DNA from: Sorghum bicolor
Taxonomy: Eukaryota; Streptophyta; Magnoliopsida; Poales; Poaceae
Length of the DNA stretch: 64,000 nt
Assembly (NCBI RefSeq): GCF_000003195.3
Contig: NC_012878.2
Location: 6,576,462 to 6,640,461, forward strand
Direction of reading: 5' to 3'
Shown here: one piece after another, positions 11,806 through 24,396 of the stretch
How the letters are laid out: every line of letters begins with the position of its first letter
How positions within the stretch are numbered: position 1 is the stretch's first letter
The notes under the pieces: generated by a model
What the model was told of the DNA's origin: nothing
Databases searched by the model: none
What the model saw: the letters and a program-made list of their open reading frames with translations, nothing else
Program-made: the position numbers and the translations under genes

Positions 11806-12726
11806 TAATTGCTTGCAACACGATTGATTTACACTGGTCTTCATCATAATTTATACCAATGCACATGAATTTTGATGATCGGTTGAGGTTTGGTTCCTCA
11901 ATACACTAGTAGAGAGATGAGTTTTATTCCGGGTTGAGAAAGCCCTTTAGTCCCGATTTTCTCAACCGGGATTGGAAATTCGGGACTAAAGGTCCAGGCT
12001 TTTAGTCCTGGGTCATGCAACCAGGATTAAAACTCATCTTGGGAACTCAAAAATAATTTAAATCCTGCAGACCTCCCTCTTGTGTGTGTGAGATTTGAAC
12101 CCAAGACCTCTTGTCTTGCGCGTATCTTCCTTAACAACTCAACTGCACACCACATGTGACAATGTCTTGGACACTCTCCCTTAGAGTTCACTCGTGGGGG
12201 ACCTTTAGTCCTGGGTCAGAGACTTTTAATCTGGGTTGGTGACTTGAACCGGGATTAAAAGGTCACCCTTTAAGTTAGAGGACCTTTAGTCCGGGTTGAT
12301 AACACCAACTGGGACTAAATGGTGATTTTTAGTCCCAGTTGGTGTTACCAACTGGGACTAAAGGTCCCTGCTGTAAAAGTCTGTTGCACTATCCGTTGGG
12401 CAGAAGATTTTAGCCCCGGTCCGTGGTTCCAACTAGAACTAAATCTCTATTAGTCCCGGGCTCAATTTATTGCGGGACTAAAAGTTAGGATTAAAAGTCT
12501 ATTCTCTAGTAGTGATATTTTTTCATGGTCTCTCGTTTCTCTGCAACACCATCTCCTCATTCTAGCATCTTAATAATTTTAGACATCTTGGGGTGGCGGC
12601 AAGATCTGTACATTGTGCATAGCAAAGCAATTTGTACCATCTCCTCCAATTTAGCACTACCGTAGTTGCTTCTAAGCTTCCAGTCTACAAACAAGCGTAG
12701 CTGATTTTATTCAATAAGTTCTTTGG
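11806..12726 (-). pseudogene. Kinase last-exon copy 6, split by a CACTA derivative
   Basis: The exon lies in two pieces, 11806-11903 and 12515-12726, around the 611-bp element at 11904-12514. One base is lost after the acceptor and the shared TAA nonsense codon is present. Without the insertion the copy would be about 310 bp, like its neighbours. Confidence 0.8.
11904..12514. mobile_element. Non-autonomous CACTA derivative (611 bp)
   Basis: The ends are CACTAGTAGAGAGATGAG and, inverted, CACTACTAGAGAATAGAC. The flanking trinucleotide ATA is duplicated (11901-11903 and 12515-12517), the 3-bp target duplication of CACTA elements. The inside is made of TTTAGTCC...GGGACTAAA-type repeats with no coding potential. 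It is related in ends and repeats to the larger CACTA at 6653-10466. Confidence 0.85.
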
Positions 12727-13221
12727 CTGAAAACATGAGGCACAACTATGTGGGAAGGGAAGTTCATAGTCTATCATTGATGGTGGCACATGTCAGGAAG
12801 TAGCTTTTGCTCATGCTCTGGTTAGTAGGCTGAGTTGTAAGCTAAATCATGTTGTTTTGTTAAGTGTTGTTATCATTCTCTTACACTTGTCATGTACTAC
12901 AATGACATTCAACGATCACCCTTGTATTAGGTGCTTGGCACCCTCCATTCTCGGCTTTTGTGGTATCAGTGGAAAATTATTCAGATGGGGACATTTTTGT
13001 CCCCTAGTGACATTGATACATAATAGAATATTCAACTAGTTAATTTATTATCTATATATTCCAATTATTTTCTTTATGTTAATAACTTTTGTCCACCAAG
13101 GAGACCTTGCCATAAACAAGTTATTTTAGAAAAGCCATATGCATGGAAAGACACTAGAGACGTGTCATGCTACTCAACAAAAAGTCTGAAGCATCTTTGT
13201 CTTCCCAATTCAGTAGTGTAA

Positions 13222-13605
13222 CTAATTATTACATACATACCCCCCCCCCACAACACAAACACATACACACACGCATGCACGCGCACGCACACACACCTGA
13301 GAGTTTAATGGCTTGCAGCTCAATTGAATTGCACAAGCTTCATCATAATTTATACCAATGCACACGAATTCTGATGACCTATCGGAATTTGGTTCCTCAA
13401 TATTTTTCATGGCCTCCCATTTCTCTGCAACCCCATCTCCTCCTAGCATCCTAAAAATTTCAGACATATTGGGGTGGTGGCAAGGTCTGTATATTGTGTA
13501 GAGCGAAGTAATTTGAACCATCTCCAATTCAGCACTGTCTAGTTGCTTCTTAGCTTTTGATCCACAATCAAGCTTAGCAAAAAAAATTTCAAGAAGTTCT
13601 TTCGC
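13222..13605 (-). pseudogene. Kinase last-exon copy 7, open reading frame with intact acceptor
   Basis: Homology to the true exon covers 13297-13605. The acceptor TTTTAG is present in phase 0, matching the end of exon 10. From GCG AAA GAA CTT CTT the frame stays open through SAELEMVQITSLYTIYRPC, MSEIFRMLGGDGVAEKWE and IEEPNSDRSSEFVCIGINYD. It then changes frame relative to the true tail (ACAIQLSCKPL), runs into the TG repeat as Val-Cys, and stops at 13222. An eight-T run replaces the Gln-Asn-Gln segment near codons 7-9. This is the only extra copy without a stop in the exon-homologous part. It may be a usable alternative last exon or a pseudo-exon that happens to be open. Confidence 0.75.
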
Positions 13606-14213
13606 CTAAAACATGAACGCACAACTATGTGGGAAGGGAAGTTCATAGTCTATCATTGGTGGAAACACATGTTAGGATGTAGTGCTTGCACTTACTCTGG
13701 TGAGTAGGCTGAGCTGTTAGTTGAATCATATTGTTTTGTTAAGTGGTGTTATCCTTCTCTCCCCGTCAAAGATCGCCCTTGTATTAGGTGCTCAACACCC
13801 TCCATTCCCGTCTTCACTGGTGTCTGTGTTAAATTATTTATGTGGGGACTTTTTATCTGCTGATGGCGTCTTTAAAAAAAGAGGTAGAATAGAAGATTCC
13901 ACTAGTTAATTTATTTATCTATTTATATATTCTAATTCTTTTCTTTATGTAACTAACTTTTGTCCACCAAGGAGGTCTTGCCATAATCAAGTCTTTTTAG
14001 AAATGCCATATGCATGGACAGACATTATAGACATGCCATGCTAACCAACGAAAACTCTGAAGCATCCCCATGTTTCCTGTCTTCCTAAGTTGGTAGTCTA
14101 AAACTTACTATTACATACATACCCAACAACACATGCACACGCACAGAAAGACACACACAGACACACACACACACACACACATGCCCGCACGCACGCACGC
14201 ATGCACACACACA

Positions 14214-14530
14214 CTTGAGAGATCAATGGCTTGCAGCTCAATTGAATTGCACTGGTCTTCATCATAATTTATACCAGTGCACATGAATTCTGATGATCGA
14301 TCGGGGATTGGTTCCTCAGCAATTTTCATGCCCTCCCATTTCTCTGCAACCCCATCCCCTCCTTTCAGCATCTTAACATTTTTAGGCATCTTGGGGTGGT
14401 GGCAAGGTCTTTACATTGTGCAGATCAAAGCAATTTGAACCATCTCATTTAATTCAGCACTTTCGTAGTTGCTACTTAGCTTTTGGTCCACAAACAAGCT
14501 TAATTGATTTTATTCAGTAAGTTCTTTGGG
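14214..14530 (-). pseudogene. Kinase last-exon copy 8
   Basis: The acceptor AG is lost (TTCCT at the position), and the shared TAA nonsense codon is present. Downstream the tail is open (EKWEGMKIAEEPIPDRSSEF to LQAIDLSS) and runs into the TG repeat. Confidence 0.8.
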
Positions 14531-15115
14531 AGGAAGTATAAAGGGACAACTTTGTGGGAAGGGAATTTCATAGTCTATCATTGGTGGTGGCACATGTTAA
14601 GAATAGCACTTGCACTTGCTCCCGTTAGTAGGATGAGTTGCTAGCTGAATCATGTTGTTTTGTTGTTATTTTGTTATGTGTTGTTATTCTTCCCTCTCTA
14701 ACTTGTCATGTACTACTCTAACCTTCAAGGACCGCCCCTGTATTAGGTGCTCGGCATCCTTTGTTTTCCAGCTTCGCTGGTATTGTTGAAAAATTCTTTA
14801 GGTGGTGACTCTTTGTCCCCTAGTGGCACCTTTAAAAAAGGGATGCATAATAGAAGATTCCACTAGTAAAATATTTATCTCTATATGTATTCTAATTCAT
14901 TTCTTTACATCACTAACTTTTGTCCACTAAGGAGGTCTTTCCATAAACAGATTTTTTAGAAAAGCCATATGCATGGACATACATTATAGACATGCCATGC
15001 TACTCAACGCTAAAGCATCCCTATATTTCTCGGCCTTAATACATACCCCCACAACAAACACACATGCGCATGCACACACACACGCATGCACGTGCACATA
15101 CACACACACACACAC

Positions 15116-15444
15116 CTGAGAGCTTAGTGTCTTACAGCTCATTTCAATTGCACTGGTCTTCATCAGAATTTATACCAATGCACAGGAATTCTGATGACCG
15201 GTCGAGGTTTGGTTCCTCAGTAGTTTTCATTCATGGCCTCCAATATCTCTACAACCCCATCTCTCCACTTTCCAGCATCTTAACAATTTCAAACATCTTG
15301 GGGCGGTGGCATGGTCTGTACAATGTGACAATGTGCAAAGAAAAGCAATTTGAACCATCTTTTCCAATTTAGCACTGTCGTAGTAGCTTCTTAGCTTTTG
15401 GTCCACAAAAAAGCTTAGCTGATTTTATCCAGTAAGTTCTTTGG
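15116..15444 (-). pseudogene. Kinase last-exon copy 9
   Basis: The acceptor is mutated (TTTTCGA before CCAAAG), and the shared TAA codon is present after an extra change (GGA TAA). Extra small duplications occur in the tail (TTTTCATTCATGG and ACAATGTGACAATGTG). Confidence 0.8.
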
Positions 15445-16005
15445 TCGAAAACATGAAGGCATAACTATGCGGGAAGGGAAGTTCATAATCTCATTGGTGG
15501 TGGCACATGTTAGGAACAGAGCTTGCCCTTGCTCCAGTTAGTAGGCTCAGTTACTAGTTGAATCATGTTGTTTTGTTGCTGTTTTGTTAAGTGTTGGTAT
15601 CCTTCTCTCTCACTTGTCATGTACTACTTTATCCATTCCCGGCTTCACTGGTATCGATGGAAAATGTTTAGGTGGGTACATTTTGTCCCGTGGTGGCATC
15701 TTCAAAAAAGAAGACGGAGAAAAGAAGATTCCGCTTGTTAATTTATTTATCTGTATATGTATTCCAATTCTTTTCTTTATGTCACTAACTTTTGTCGACC
15801 AAGGAGGTCTTGCCATAAACAGGTGTTTTTAGAAAAGCCATATGCATGAATGGATATTAGAGACATGCCATTCTTCTTAATGGAAAGTCTAAAGCATATG
15901 TATGTTTCCTCTATCTTCCTGAGTTGGTAGTCTAAAATTAATAATTAGGTACATACCCCCACAACACACACACACACATGCACGCATGCACGTGCACACA
16001 CACAC

Positions 16006-16915
16006 CTAAGAGTTCAATGGCTTGTAGCTTGATTGAATTGTAGTGGCCTTCATCATAATTTATACCAATGCACGCAAATTCTAATGACTAGTCGAGATTT
16101 GGTTCCTCAATAATTTTCATGGCCTCCCACTTCTCTGCAACCCCATCTACTCCATCTAGCATCTTAACAATTTCAGGGCCTGTTTGGATTGTAGGATTTG
16201 TAAAGGAAAAGTACAGGAATCAAGATTCCTCTATTTTATGCACTGTTCATGCGTTTGGAACACAGGATTGAGTATATCCTTTCCTATGGAAAGTTTCCTT
16301 CACCCATGCATTTTGAAGGAATCAAAACATCCAGTCTAGGCCATTGGAAATTTTCCTGCGACAATGATACGCATCTGTCTAAGCTCGAACACTATTGCCA
16401 TGCATCAGTGACAAAAGGAACAGGACACAAGAGCCGAGGAAACATTTTTTATCTATTCACGTCACTTGTGTTCTTGCCATGCACCAACTCCAGAACTTTG
16501 ATCTACGATCTACGCTTCAGACCTCCATTGTTGAGTTAATGACCTACCAAAGCTAATCTCAAGCTACCAAGTTTAGCAAGACAGGCACATCATTAGTCCA
16601 AATAAAATGATATTCTTATGCTACCTTATTCCTGCATTCCAAACACTCATTACTGTAAAATTCCTGTGTTTTTCAATTCCTCTGTTTTACCACCACATTC
16701 CTTTCCTAATCCTGTATTTTCTCCTATTCCTACATTTTTTATTCCTCCGTTCCAAACAGGCCCTCAGACATCTTGGAGCATGGCAAGGTCTGTACATTGT
16801 GAAGAGCAAAGCAATTTGAACCATCCCCTACAATTCAACACTGTCATAGTAGCTTCTTAGCTTCCGATCCACAAACAAGCTATGCTTAGCTGATTTTATT
16901 CAGTAAGTCATTTGG
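16006..16915 (-). pseudogene. Kinase last-exon copy 10, split by a Tourist-like element
   Basis: Pieces at 16006-16175 and 16764-16915 flank the 588-bp insertion at 16176-16763. The copy carries the shared TAA nonsense codon. Confidence 0.8.
16176..16763. mobile_element. Tourist/PIF-Harbinger-like element (588 bp)
   Basis: The ends are GGGCCTGTTTGGATTGTAGG and, inverted, GGGCCTGTTTGGAACGGAGG. The trinucleotide TCA is duplicated on both sides (16173-16175 and 16764-16766). The right arm contains inverted echoes of the left (AGGATTTGTAAAGG against CCTAATCCTGTATT). There is no transposase, so it is non-autonomous. It interrupts exon copy 10. Confidence 0.85.
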
Positions 16916-17530
16916 CTGGAAACATGAAGGCACAAGTGCATGGCAAGGGAACTTCATAGTCTGTCATTGGTGGTGGCACATGTTAGGAAGTGGCGCTTGC
17001 ACTAGCTCCAGTTAGTAGGCTGTGTTGCTAGCTTAATCATGTTATTTTGTTGTTGTTATTTTGTTAAGTGTTGTTATCCTTCTCTCTCTCACTTGTTATG
17101 GACTACACTGGCCTTCATGGACCACCTCTGTAATAGGTGCTGGCACCCTCTATTCCTAGCTTCACTAGTATCGGTGGAAAATTGTTTAGGTGGGGACTTT
17201 TTGTCCTCTGGTGGCATCTTCAAAAAAAAGATGCAGAATAGAATATTCCACTTATTAATTTATATATATATATATATATATATCAATTCTTTTTCTTTAT
17301 GTCACTTTTGTCCACTAACGAGGTCTGGTCGTAAATAGATCTTTTTATAAATACCATATGCATGGATAGAGATTATAGACATGCCATGCTACTCAACAGA
17401 AAGTATGAAGCATCCCACGTTTCCTTTCTCTTCCTAAGTTGGTAGTCCAAAACTAATTATTACATACATACACCCACAATACACACCAACACACACACAC
17501 ATGCACGCACGTGCATGCACAAATACACAC

Positions 17531-17842
17531 CTAAGAGTTCAATGTCTTGCAGCTCAATTGAATTGCACTAGTCTTCATTATAATTTATACCAATGCATAC
17601 GAATTCTGATGACTAGTCGAGGTTTGGTTCCTCAATAATTCTCATGGCCTCCTATTTCTCTGTAACCTCATCTGTTCCATCCAGCATCTTAACAATTTCA
17701 GACATCTTAGATCAGTGGCAAGGTATGTACATTGTGAAGAGTAAAGCAATTTGAGCCATCTCCTCCAATTTAGCATTATCATAGTAGCTTCTTAGCTTCC
17801 AGTCCACAAACACGCTTAGCTGATTTTATTCAGTAAGTCGGC
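17531..17842 (-). pseudogene. Kinase last-exon copy 11
   Basis: The acceptor region is rearranged (TCGGCCGAACTCATG in place of CTTTGGCTGAAACATG), and the shared TAA nonsense codon is present. The following flank is shortened by about 0.1 kb, so the next copy is only 786 bp away. Confidence 0.8.
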
Positions 17843-18316
17843 CGAACTCATGAAGGCACAACTATGTGGGAAGAGAAGCTCATAGTCTGTCATTGCTCGA
17901 CACCCTCCATTCCTAGCCTCGCTGGTATCAGTAGAAAATTGTTTAGGTGGGGAATTTTTGTCCCCTGGTGGCGTCTCCAAAAAAGAATATTTCATTTATT
18001 AATTTATTTATCTCTATATATATTCTAATTCTTTTCTTTATGTCACTAACTTTTGTCCACCAAGGAGGTCTTGGCTTAAACATTCTTTTTAGAAAATCCA
18101 TATGCATGGATAGACATTATAGACATGCCATGCTACTCAACGAAAAGCCTAAAGCATCCCTATGTTTTCTCTGTCTTCCCATGTTGGTTGTCTAAAACTG
18201 ATTATTAAATACATAACCCCATAACACACACGTGCGCGTGTGCCCACACACACACACACGCATAGAAAACACACGTGCACACACACACGCAAGTGTGTTC
18301 AGGCTCGCACACCCAC

Positions 18317-18631
18317 CTGAGAGTTCAATGGCTTGCACCTAGATTGAATTACACTGGTCTTCATCATATTTTGTACCAATTAGACGAATTCTGATGACCA
18401 GTCGGGGTTTGGTTCCTCAATTATTTTCATTCCCTCTCATTTCTCTGCAACCCCATCTCCTCCTTCCAGCATCTCAACAATTTCAAACATCTTGGGACGG
18501 AGGCAAGGTTTGTACATTATGCAGAGCAAAGCAAATTGAACTGTCTCATCCAATTCAGCACTGATGTAGTTGCTTCTAAGCTTTTGGTCCACAAACAAGC
18601 TTAGCTGATTTTATTTAGTAAGTTCTTTGGC
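18317..18631 (-). pseudogene. Kinase last-exon copy 12
   Basis: The acceptor is mutated (TTTCTTGCC), and the shared TAA nonsense codon is present. This is the last copy before the LTR retrotransposon inserted at 18680. Confidence 0.8.
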
Positions 18632-18679
18632 AAGAAACATGAAGTTACAACTATGTGGGAAGGGAAGTTCATAGTCTAT

Positions 18680-19913
18680 TGTTGATATTTGGTAACGCAA
18701 TTAGAAAATGATCCGCAAGCGCACGGATATCGGTGAGCATTTCACCCGGGAGGTTATCCAGAGTTATCGTATTTATATTTTTACCACTGGGAGAAAGGGT
18801 GCATCTGACTAACCAAATCTATTGCTACTATCCCTTTAGGCTACAAAGAATGTTTCTCGATGTGAGTGATGTATAGAGAAGACTGCAACCGTAGTCTCGT
18901 TCTAACCTTGGTAAGGATGATCTACTGTTCTATTGGGGAGGCTCACGGAATCTAGACAACACAAAGGATGTTCGACCCGCACCTATAAACCTACCCGTCC
19001 TGCTAACGAGATGTGATCTGCAAAGGTAACTCGGAATTGTCACGTTCCTCGCTACTACCACGGTCCAGCTAGTCAATTGATATCTATGAGTACCCTAGCC
19101 TAAACACCACGTTTACGCTAACAAGTGATTACTCTAATACTCAACCGGAAGAGGATTAAAGTAAACTCATAAACCAAAGAACAATAAAACAAGAACTTAC
19201 TAGAATTAGAAGTCGAATTACTGAAGAATCTTAGAAGCAAGCCTCGGGTTAGGAGACTTGATCCCGTAGGTACAACTCGGAGTAGACACCGACAGGCCGG
19301 CCTTCCTCCGATCCACACCTCCACTCTATATCTCTCAATCTAGTAGAAACTAGAAGATCTATTTCTACTTTACATTGGTTGCTAAGTCTAAAAAGAAATA
19401 TTAATTAGAGAAGAGGTTTTCCTTCGAGGGCACCCCTCAATCTCTATGATAACTTCTTGTCTCCTCCAGGGGCCAGAGGGGGTCTCCTTATATAGTCCTC
19501 CCCTTCTATGCGTTTTTGGGTCGATAGGCGAGGTGGTACTATGTTATTCTGGATCCAATAGGTCGGTGGAACGTCGTGTGCGAAGAGAGTCCGAAACGGA
19601 GTCCAGAGGTGGGCGGGCGCCCAGGTCCTTAGGGCGGGCGCCCTGGGCCTGGCCCCTTTCGGGCTCCGCTTCCTTCCCGTGGCTTCTGGAGTCTTCTAGA
19701 TGGTAGAAAATTGCGCGGTGGGTTGATATCTCTATGTAATCCCGACATGTGGGCCTTTCTTCCTTATTTCCTGATAACCCCCTGCAGAAATAGACAGACA
19801 CCAAAACTCGTGGAATTCTGTCAGATAAAACCCTAAGTCTAAATGTTGATTTCATTTGGATCCTTTTCTTTGTTTATTTGATAATTAAATTTGATACCTA
19901 AGGACTGTCAACA
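18680..19913 (-). repeat. 3' LTR of the retrotransposon
   Basis: Nearly identical to 25443-26656. By eye there are roughly fifteen substitutions and a few indels (for example an extra ACACCGACAGG-like stretch near 19285), which implies a recent insertion. Confidence 0.9.
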
Positions 19914-19927
19914 AACTCCCCCAAGCT
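19914..19927 (-). other. Polypurine tract
   Basis: The minus strand reads AGCTTGGGGGAGTT directly before the 3' LTR, the expected plus-strand primer position. Confidence 0.7.
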
Positions 19928-21993
19928 TACCTCTTGCTCGTCCCTGAGCAAGGATGAACTCAAGAGTTTCTGCAGTGGTTTCATTTCTTAGAAGTACACA
20001 CGCATTTAAGCAAGATCTCATCTCTGAGTCAGAATAAACTGTTAAGACTTAAAACTTACTTACTTTACCTACACCATAGGACTTGTAACTGTCACTTCTG
20101 TCTTGAGTGGTTAAAAGATAGAACAGTCTAGCCAAGTGCCATGTCTCTTATTCTTGATCAGCTATAGCTCTGGGTTTTTTTTGCAGATTTTCAAATAAAA
20201 CTCAGAAATTCCTTGTATGATTCTCTCAGGTCTCTCTTTTGTGGTATTTTTGGATCCTTACCAAGGCAGTGATGGTATATGCCTTCTCTCAAGATATGTA
20301 GTATTTGTGGTATGAAGCATAGTGACATTGTCTTCTCTCTCACCCTACTCTAATAACGCTTTAATATCTGGAGCTCATAGGTGGGAGATAAAGTATACAT
20401 ACTTACAAGACATTTATTGCATAGTCAAACCATGGATCCAAAGAAACAAATCAATAAGCCAAATCAAGATGTGCATGTGTGGCGAATGAATGGTGTATGG
20501 TGATGATGGTGATAACAATGGTGGTGGAAGTCTAATTCTACTTTGCTCTTTGAGGAGATACATACCTTCCTTGCTTTTGAAACTTTATGAGGAGAATGAG
20601 ATGCTCTTCTTTTTTTCTTTTCTTTCGAGGTTCCGAGCACTTGCTCCTTTTTATTTCCTCGTATCTTTTATTTTCTTTTTCTCTCTTCTTTTTTTTCAGA
20701 GCATTCATCTCTTGAGATAATATAGCAAGTGGTAGTAACAAGATAACTTGAGCATTTATTTCACAAGGGGAAACAGAAATATTTTTGGTTATTCTCTCCC
20801 GGATTAGGAGTAGAATACTTTTGGGTGGTTTTGGAGATGGAAATGAGTGGATATATGTGGATGGTACTTCCGGAGTAGAAGTAGCATGTATGAGTGAACG
20901 TGCAAGTGAATCTTGATTTAACCACATGACAAGCTCCTAAGGGTCTACACAGCTTGACCACACTCAATACTCATAAGCAGTAAATAGTAAATGTGTGGCT
21001 CAAGGTCTAGCAAGCATGTATATATGGCTGTGGTAGGAATTTAAACTCTCATCATACAGGAACTCATCATGCAACATTTTAAAGATTTTCAAAGATAAAA
21101 TTCTCCAGAATTCTAGCATCTCTAGGAACAGATAAACAGCAGCTCAACCTTCCCATATCGTATCCGTTAACAACTTAGACTTCAGATCAAGTTTTCATCC
21201 CACAAGTTTAGGTCTAGAGCAAGCCTTAAATTATAACAGTTATATCTAAACTTGAGAGAGAACTTCAAATTTGCAGATTAGGCAGAGCAACTATTCATCA
21301 TATCCATGCTTAAGTTTTATTATTAAGATTCAGATTAGCATAGCCACTTTATTAAACACACTAAGCAAAAGATATATAAGCATAAAATCTTTATTTGGTT
21401 TTTTATAGTTATGTGTATTTATATTCTAATATAGTATAAGTATAAAGATAGATAGATAGAAATACTTATCGAGATAAATGGGGGTGCTCTCCCCCAAGCT
21501 GAATTTTGACGTAATTTCTCTTAATGTAGTGGCAGAGGTGTGTTTGAAAGTCGGCAGCACTCTGACAACTATTAGGATGTCCTCCGTCTACTAGTCTTCT
21601 TTGATCCTTGAATTCTGTGGAGCTCAAATAGACAACAAAGCTTTGTGGAACTAGTTAAGTGTTAGCATAAACATCTAGCCTTTATCATGTTGAGACTCCT
21701 TAATAAATATTACTCCCTGTTTTTATATTTTTGTTTTTATAAAGCAAAAAAATATTTATTTTATTTTTATGCCACCACAGTGAATGTACTTATGGGTTTT
21801 ATGCCACTCGTCTACTCATATGGGGCTTACAGTTTTTTTCACATTTTTATTTTCTTTCTAGAATAATACGAACATGATTAACTAAGTAAACTATTTGAAA
21901 TAAATAATTAAAAGGGAAAGGATAACTACCAAGTTTATCTCTTGGCAAGGCGTTCGGTGTTTTTAAGTCCTCCGAACGGGACTCTCCATTTTC
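19928..21993 (-). other. Non-coding interior of the retrotransposon
   Basis: About 2 kb between the protease-like segments and the 3' LTR. The frames are short, AT-rich and without domains. This is where polymerase and integrase would be expected in a full element; I see neither. Confidence 0.6.
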
Positions 21994-22407
21994 TTAATTG
22001 TCCTGAGGTTCGTTGGGTGGCGTAGTCGGTACTTCCGGCAGCGCCTCCTCTTCATTTATAGTTATCTTCATTTTCCATACCTGACTCGGTGTTACGGTCT
22101 CCTCAGGATAGTTCTGTTCAAGTTGTATGTCTTCAGTCCTTATCACTTCTCCTTTGTAGTCTACCCATCCGTCCTTGATGATTTGCCTCCTCTGGTTGCG
22201 GTTGCGTTGTCTTCTTCTTGTCCTGACCTCCTTAGAATCTTCAACTATATAGTTAGAATCATTAAAGTAGTGGCGTACCTTCTCAGAGGGGAAGTACATG
22301 TGGACTTCTCCGGTTCCAATATAGATAATGGCTTTGATAGTGCTGAGGAACGGTCTTCCAAGGATGGTGGATGGATCATACTCGTCTTCTCCCATGTCAA
22401 TGACCTG
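21994..22407 (-). pseudogene. Retropepsin-like fragment 2 (retrotransposon)
   Basis: On the minus strand MGEDEYDPSTILGRPFLST, followed by KAIIYIGTGEVHMYFPSEK, matches the C-terminal half of plant gypsy aspartic protease segments (ILGRPFL is the conserved core). A basic stretch RTRRRQRNRNQRRQ and an acidic tail follow, ending at 21994. The catalytic D-S/T-G part is not seen in frame. Confidence 0.6.
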
Positions 22408-22698
22408 AAAATTGTCTGAAGCTGAATGTATCTTGGTTGTAGGAGCATGGTTCCATGCAGGAGCTGATAAGTGACTGCGGTCATTATGTTGTCGTTAGAT
22501 CCGGTGTCGTAGAGTGTCTTCTAAAAAGAGTATCTATTGATTGTGCATTCGATGCTTGGAACACCAGGGTCGTCCTTCTTGATCAAGAAAGGTGACTTGA
22601 GTTGACGATCTTGACCTCCTTGAGCCGCAGTGACCATCTTAGTTGACTCGGTCCACATTTGCTTGTTTCTGTTCCTCCTGTTGGTCCTCTTCCTTGGT

Positions 22699-22926
22699 TC
22701 ATGTTGGGATTGCTCTGAAGTTTGTGTAGTCTTGTTCTTGAAGGAAAATCTCCTTCTTCCCCTTGATGTAGAGACTGATCTTGGCAGCATTAGCGTAGAT
22801 GACACTTCTGGTGTTTAGGAATGGCCTCCCTAAGATGATGGGTGCCCTCTCCTCAGTGCCAGTCTCTATCACCACGAAGTTTGCTGGAGTGTACAAGGTA
22901 CCAACTCGGACACAGAGGTTCTTCAA
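22699..22926 (-). pseudogene. Retropepsin-like fragment 1 (retrotransposon)
   Basis: The segment NFVVIETGTEERAPIILGRP, followed by FLNTRSVIYANAAKISLYIK, is a second copy of the ILGRPFL-type protease region, upstream of fragment 2 in the element's direction. Two such segments in one element suggest a duplication or a chimera. Confidence 0.6.
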
Positions 22927-24396
22927 TATTTCCTTTGGGAAACTAAGTGTCTGATCTAAATTGTGTTTGTGCTTGTAGATCCCGGTTCTTCACTTGATGG
23001 AATCTGGGAGTTGTAAAACTCCTTCATGTTTTGTTTGAAGTGTACCTGTTCATAGAGACAAGGCAGAGATCAAGTGCATGGGCCCTGTTGGTGGAAAACA
23101 CCAACAGAACCAAAAGTGTATTTGTTCTTCTCTAACCTTAAGCATAGTGAGCAAGACAAAGTTGATAGGATCATGAGTGTAGGATTTGAAACATTTGTCA
23201 GATCATATAGCTCAACCTAATGGAAAGATAATCTATCTATATTTATGTTTTGTTTATATCTTCCAAAGATTGAATGTGCAATACTTTAGCTTATATGATT
23301 AGGAGTGTGGGATCACGAAGGTAGTACTAAGAACAAAGATTAAAGGACTAAACATGTTGAATTAATTGGGTTGATTCATTTGGAGCTACAAATCATACAT
23401 GTTTGTCTCTTTATTTTATGTGAACGCTAGAAACAAGGAGAAGCTTATAAAAGTGATAGTCAAGTACCTTAAAATGTTACCTTACTTGAAGAGTGACGGT
23501 ACAGTATCACCTTGTGGAAGCTTTCCTTTCTTAGCGGTTGTGCATCATGTTTGTGGCACCCTCCATGGATCATCTCTTTATGATGAATGAGCTATGTCCT
23601 TCTTGTGCAAAATGTTAAACTTCATGTGTCTCCTTTATCTCCAATGAGTTTGTATCTCAGGACTTCCCAGGTTGATATTGAAAGTTTTCCTGCAGGGGTT
23701 AGTCCAACAAAATATCCCATATCTACTATAGCATACTATCGGCTCAAAAATCAACCTAGACACCATGTCTAATTTGATTTAGGAGGGCATTTTAACCTAA
23801 GCACCATGCTTAATTTAAAAATCCTTTGGAAGTAAGATCATCATTCCTAAACTAAGCACCATGCTTGATTTAAGAGATAAATGAAACTACTCCAAACCTA
23901 GACATATACTAAAGCAAATAAAGGTAGCATGAGAGCATTTATAGCGATCTACTTAAATGGAGGTGAAGTAGTGTAATTAGTACTTAACAAATTGAGCATC
24001 TCTCAAAGGTAGGGACAACCAACGTAGCAGCATGGCAAAGGATGTTTTTATGTAAAGTACTCCCCCAAGCTTGAATTTTGCAAAATTCAAGTTTGGATGA
24101 ATTTAATTCAATGTTGTGTGATGGTTGGTTGGACATACCTTGTGCTTGTCATTCATCTGATCTTCTTGCTCCAACCCTAGAAAGGTTAGTGGCAAGAATA
24201 CCCGAAGGAATATTTCTACAATTATCTTTATATGCTCAATACACAAGGCAATGTTGCAAATAATTAGAAGTTCATGTTACGATCTGATCAGTGCGACTTA
24301 AGCAATGTTTTAGGACACTAAGCAAATAATTAAGCAAATAATTAGAAGTGCTTGTTTTAGGACACTAAGCTTGTCCTTGGGAAACCATCAATCAAC

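Noticed and set aside
4106..18679. Possible CRISPR-like or satellite array
   Set aside because: The repeat is direct with a period near 0.9 kb, but each unit contains a recognisable kinase exon and is diverged. It is neither a satellite nor a spacer array.
4106..18679. Tandem array of complete small kinase genes
   Set aside because: No unit contains the glycine loop, HRD or DFG exons; only the terminal exon is copied, so these are not separate genes.
20490..20927. Overlapping ORFs on both strands inside the LTR element
   Set aside because: Low-complexity Phe/Ser or Lys/Glu-rich frames in a TTC/TTT-rich stretch without domains.
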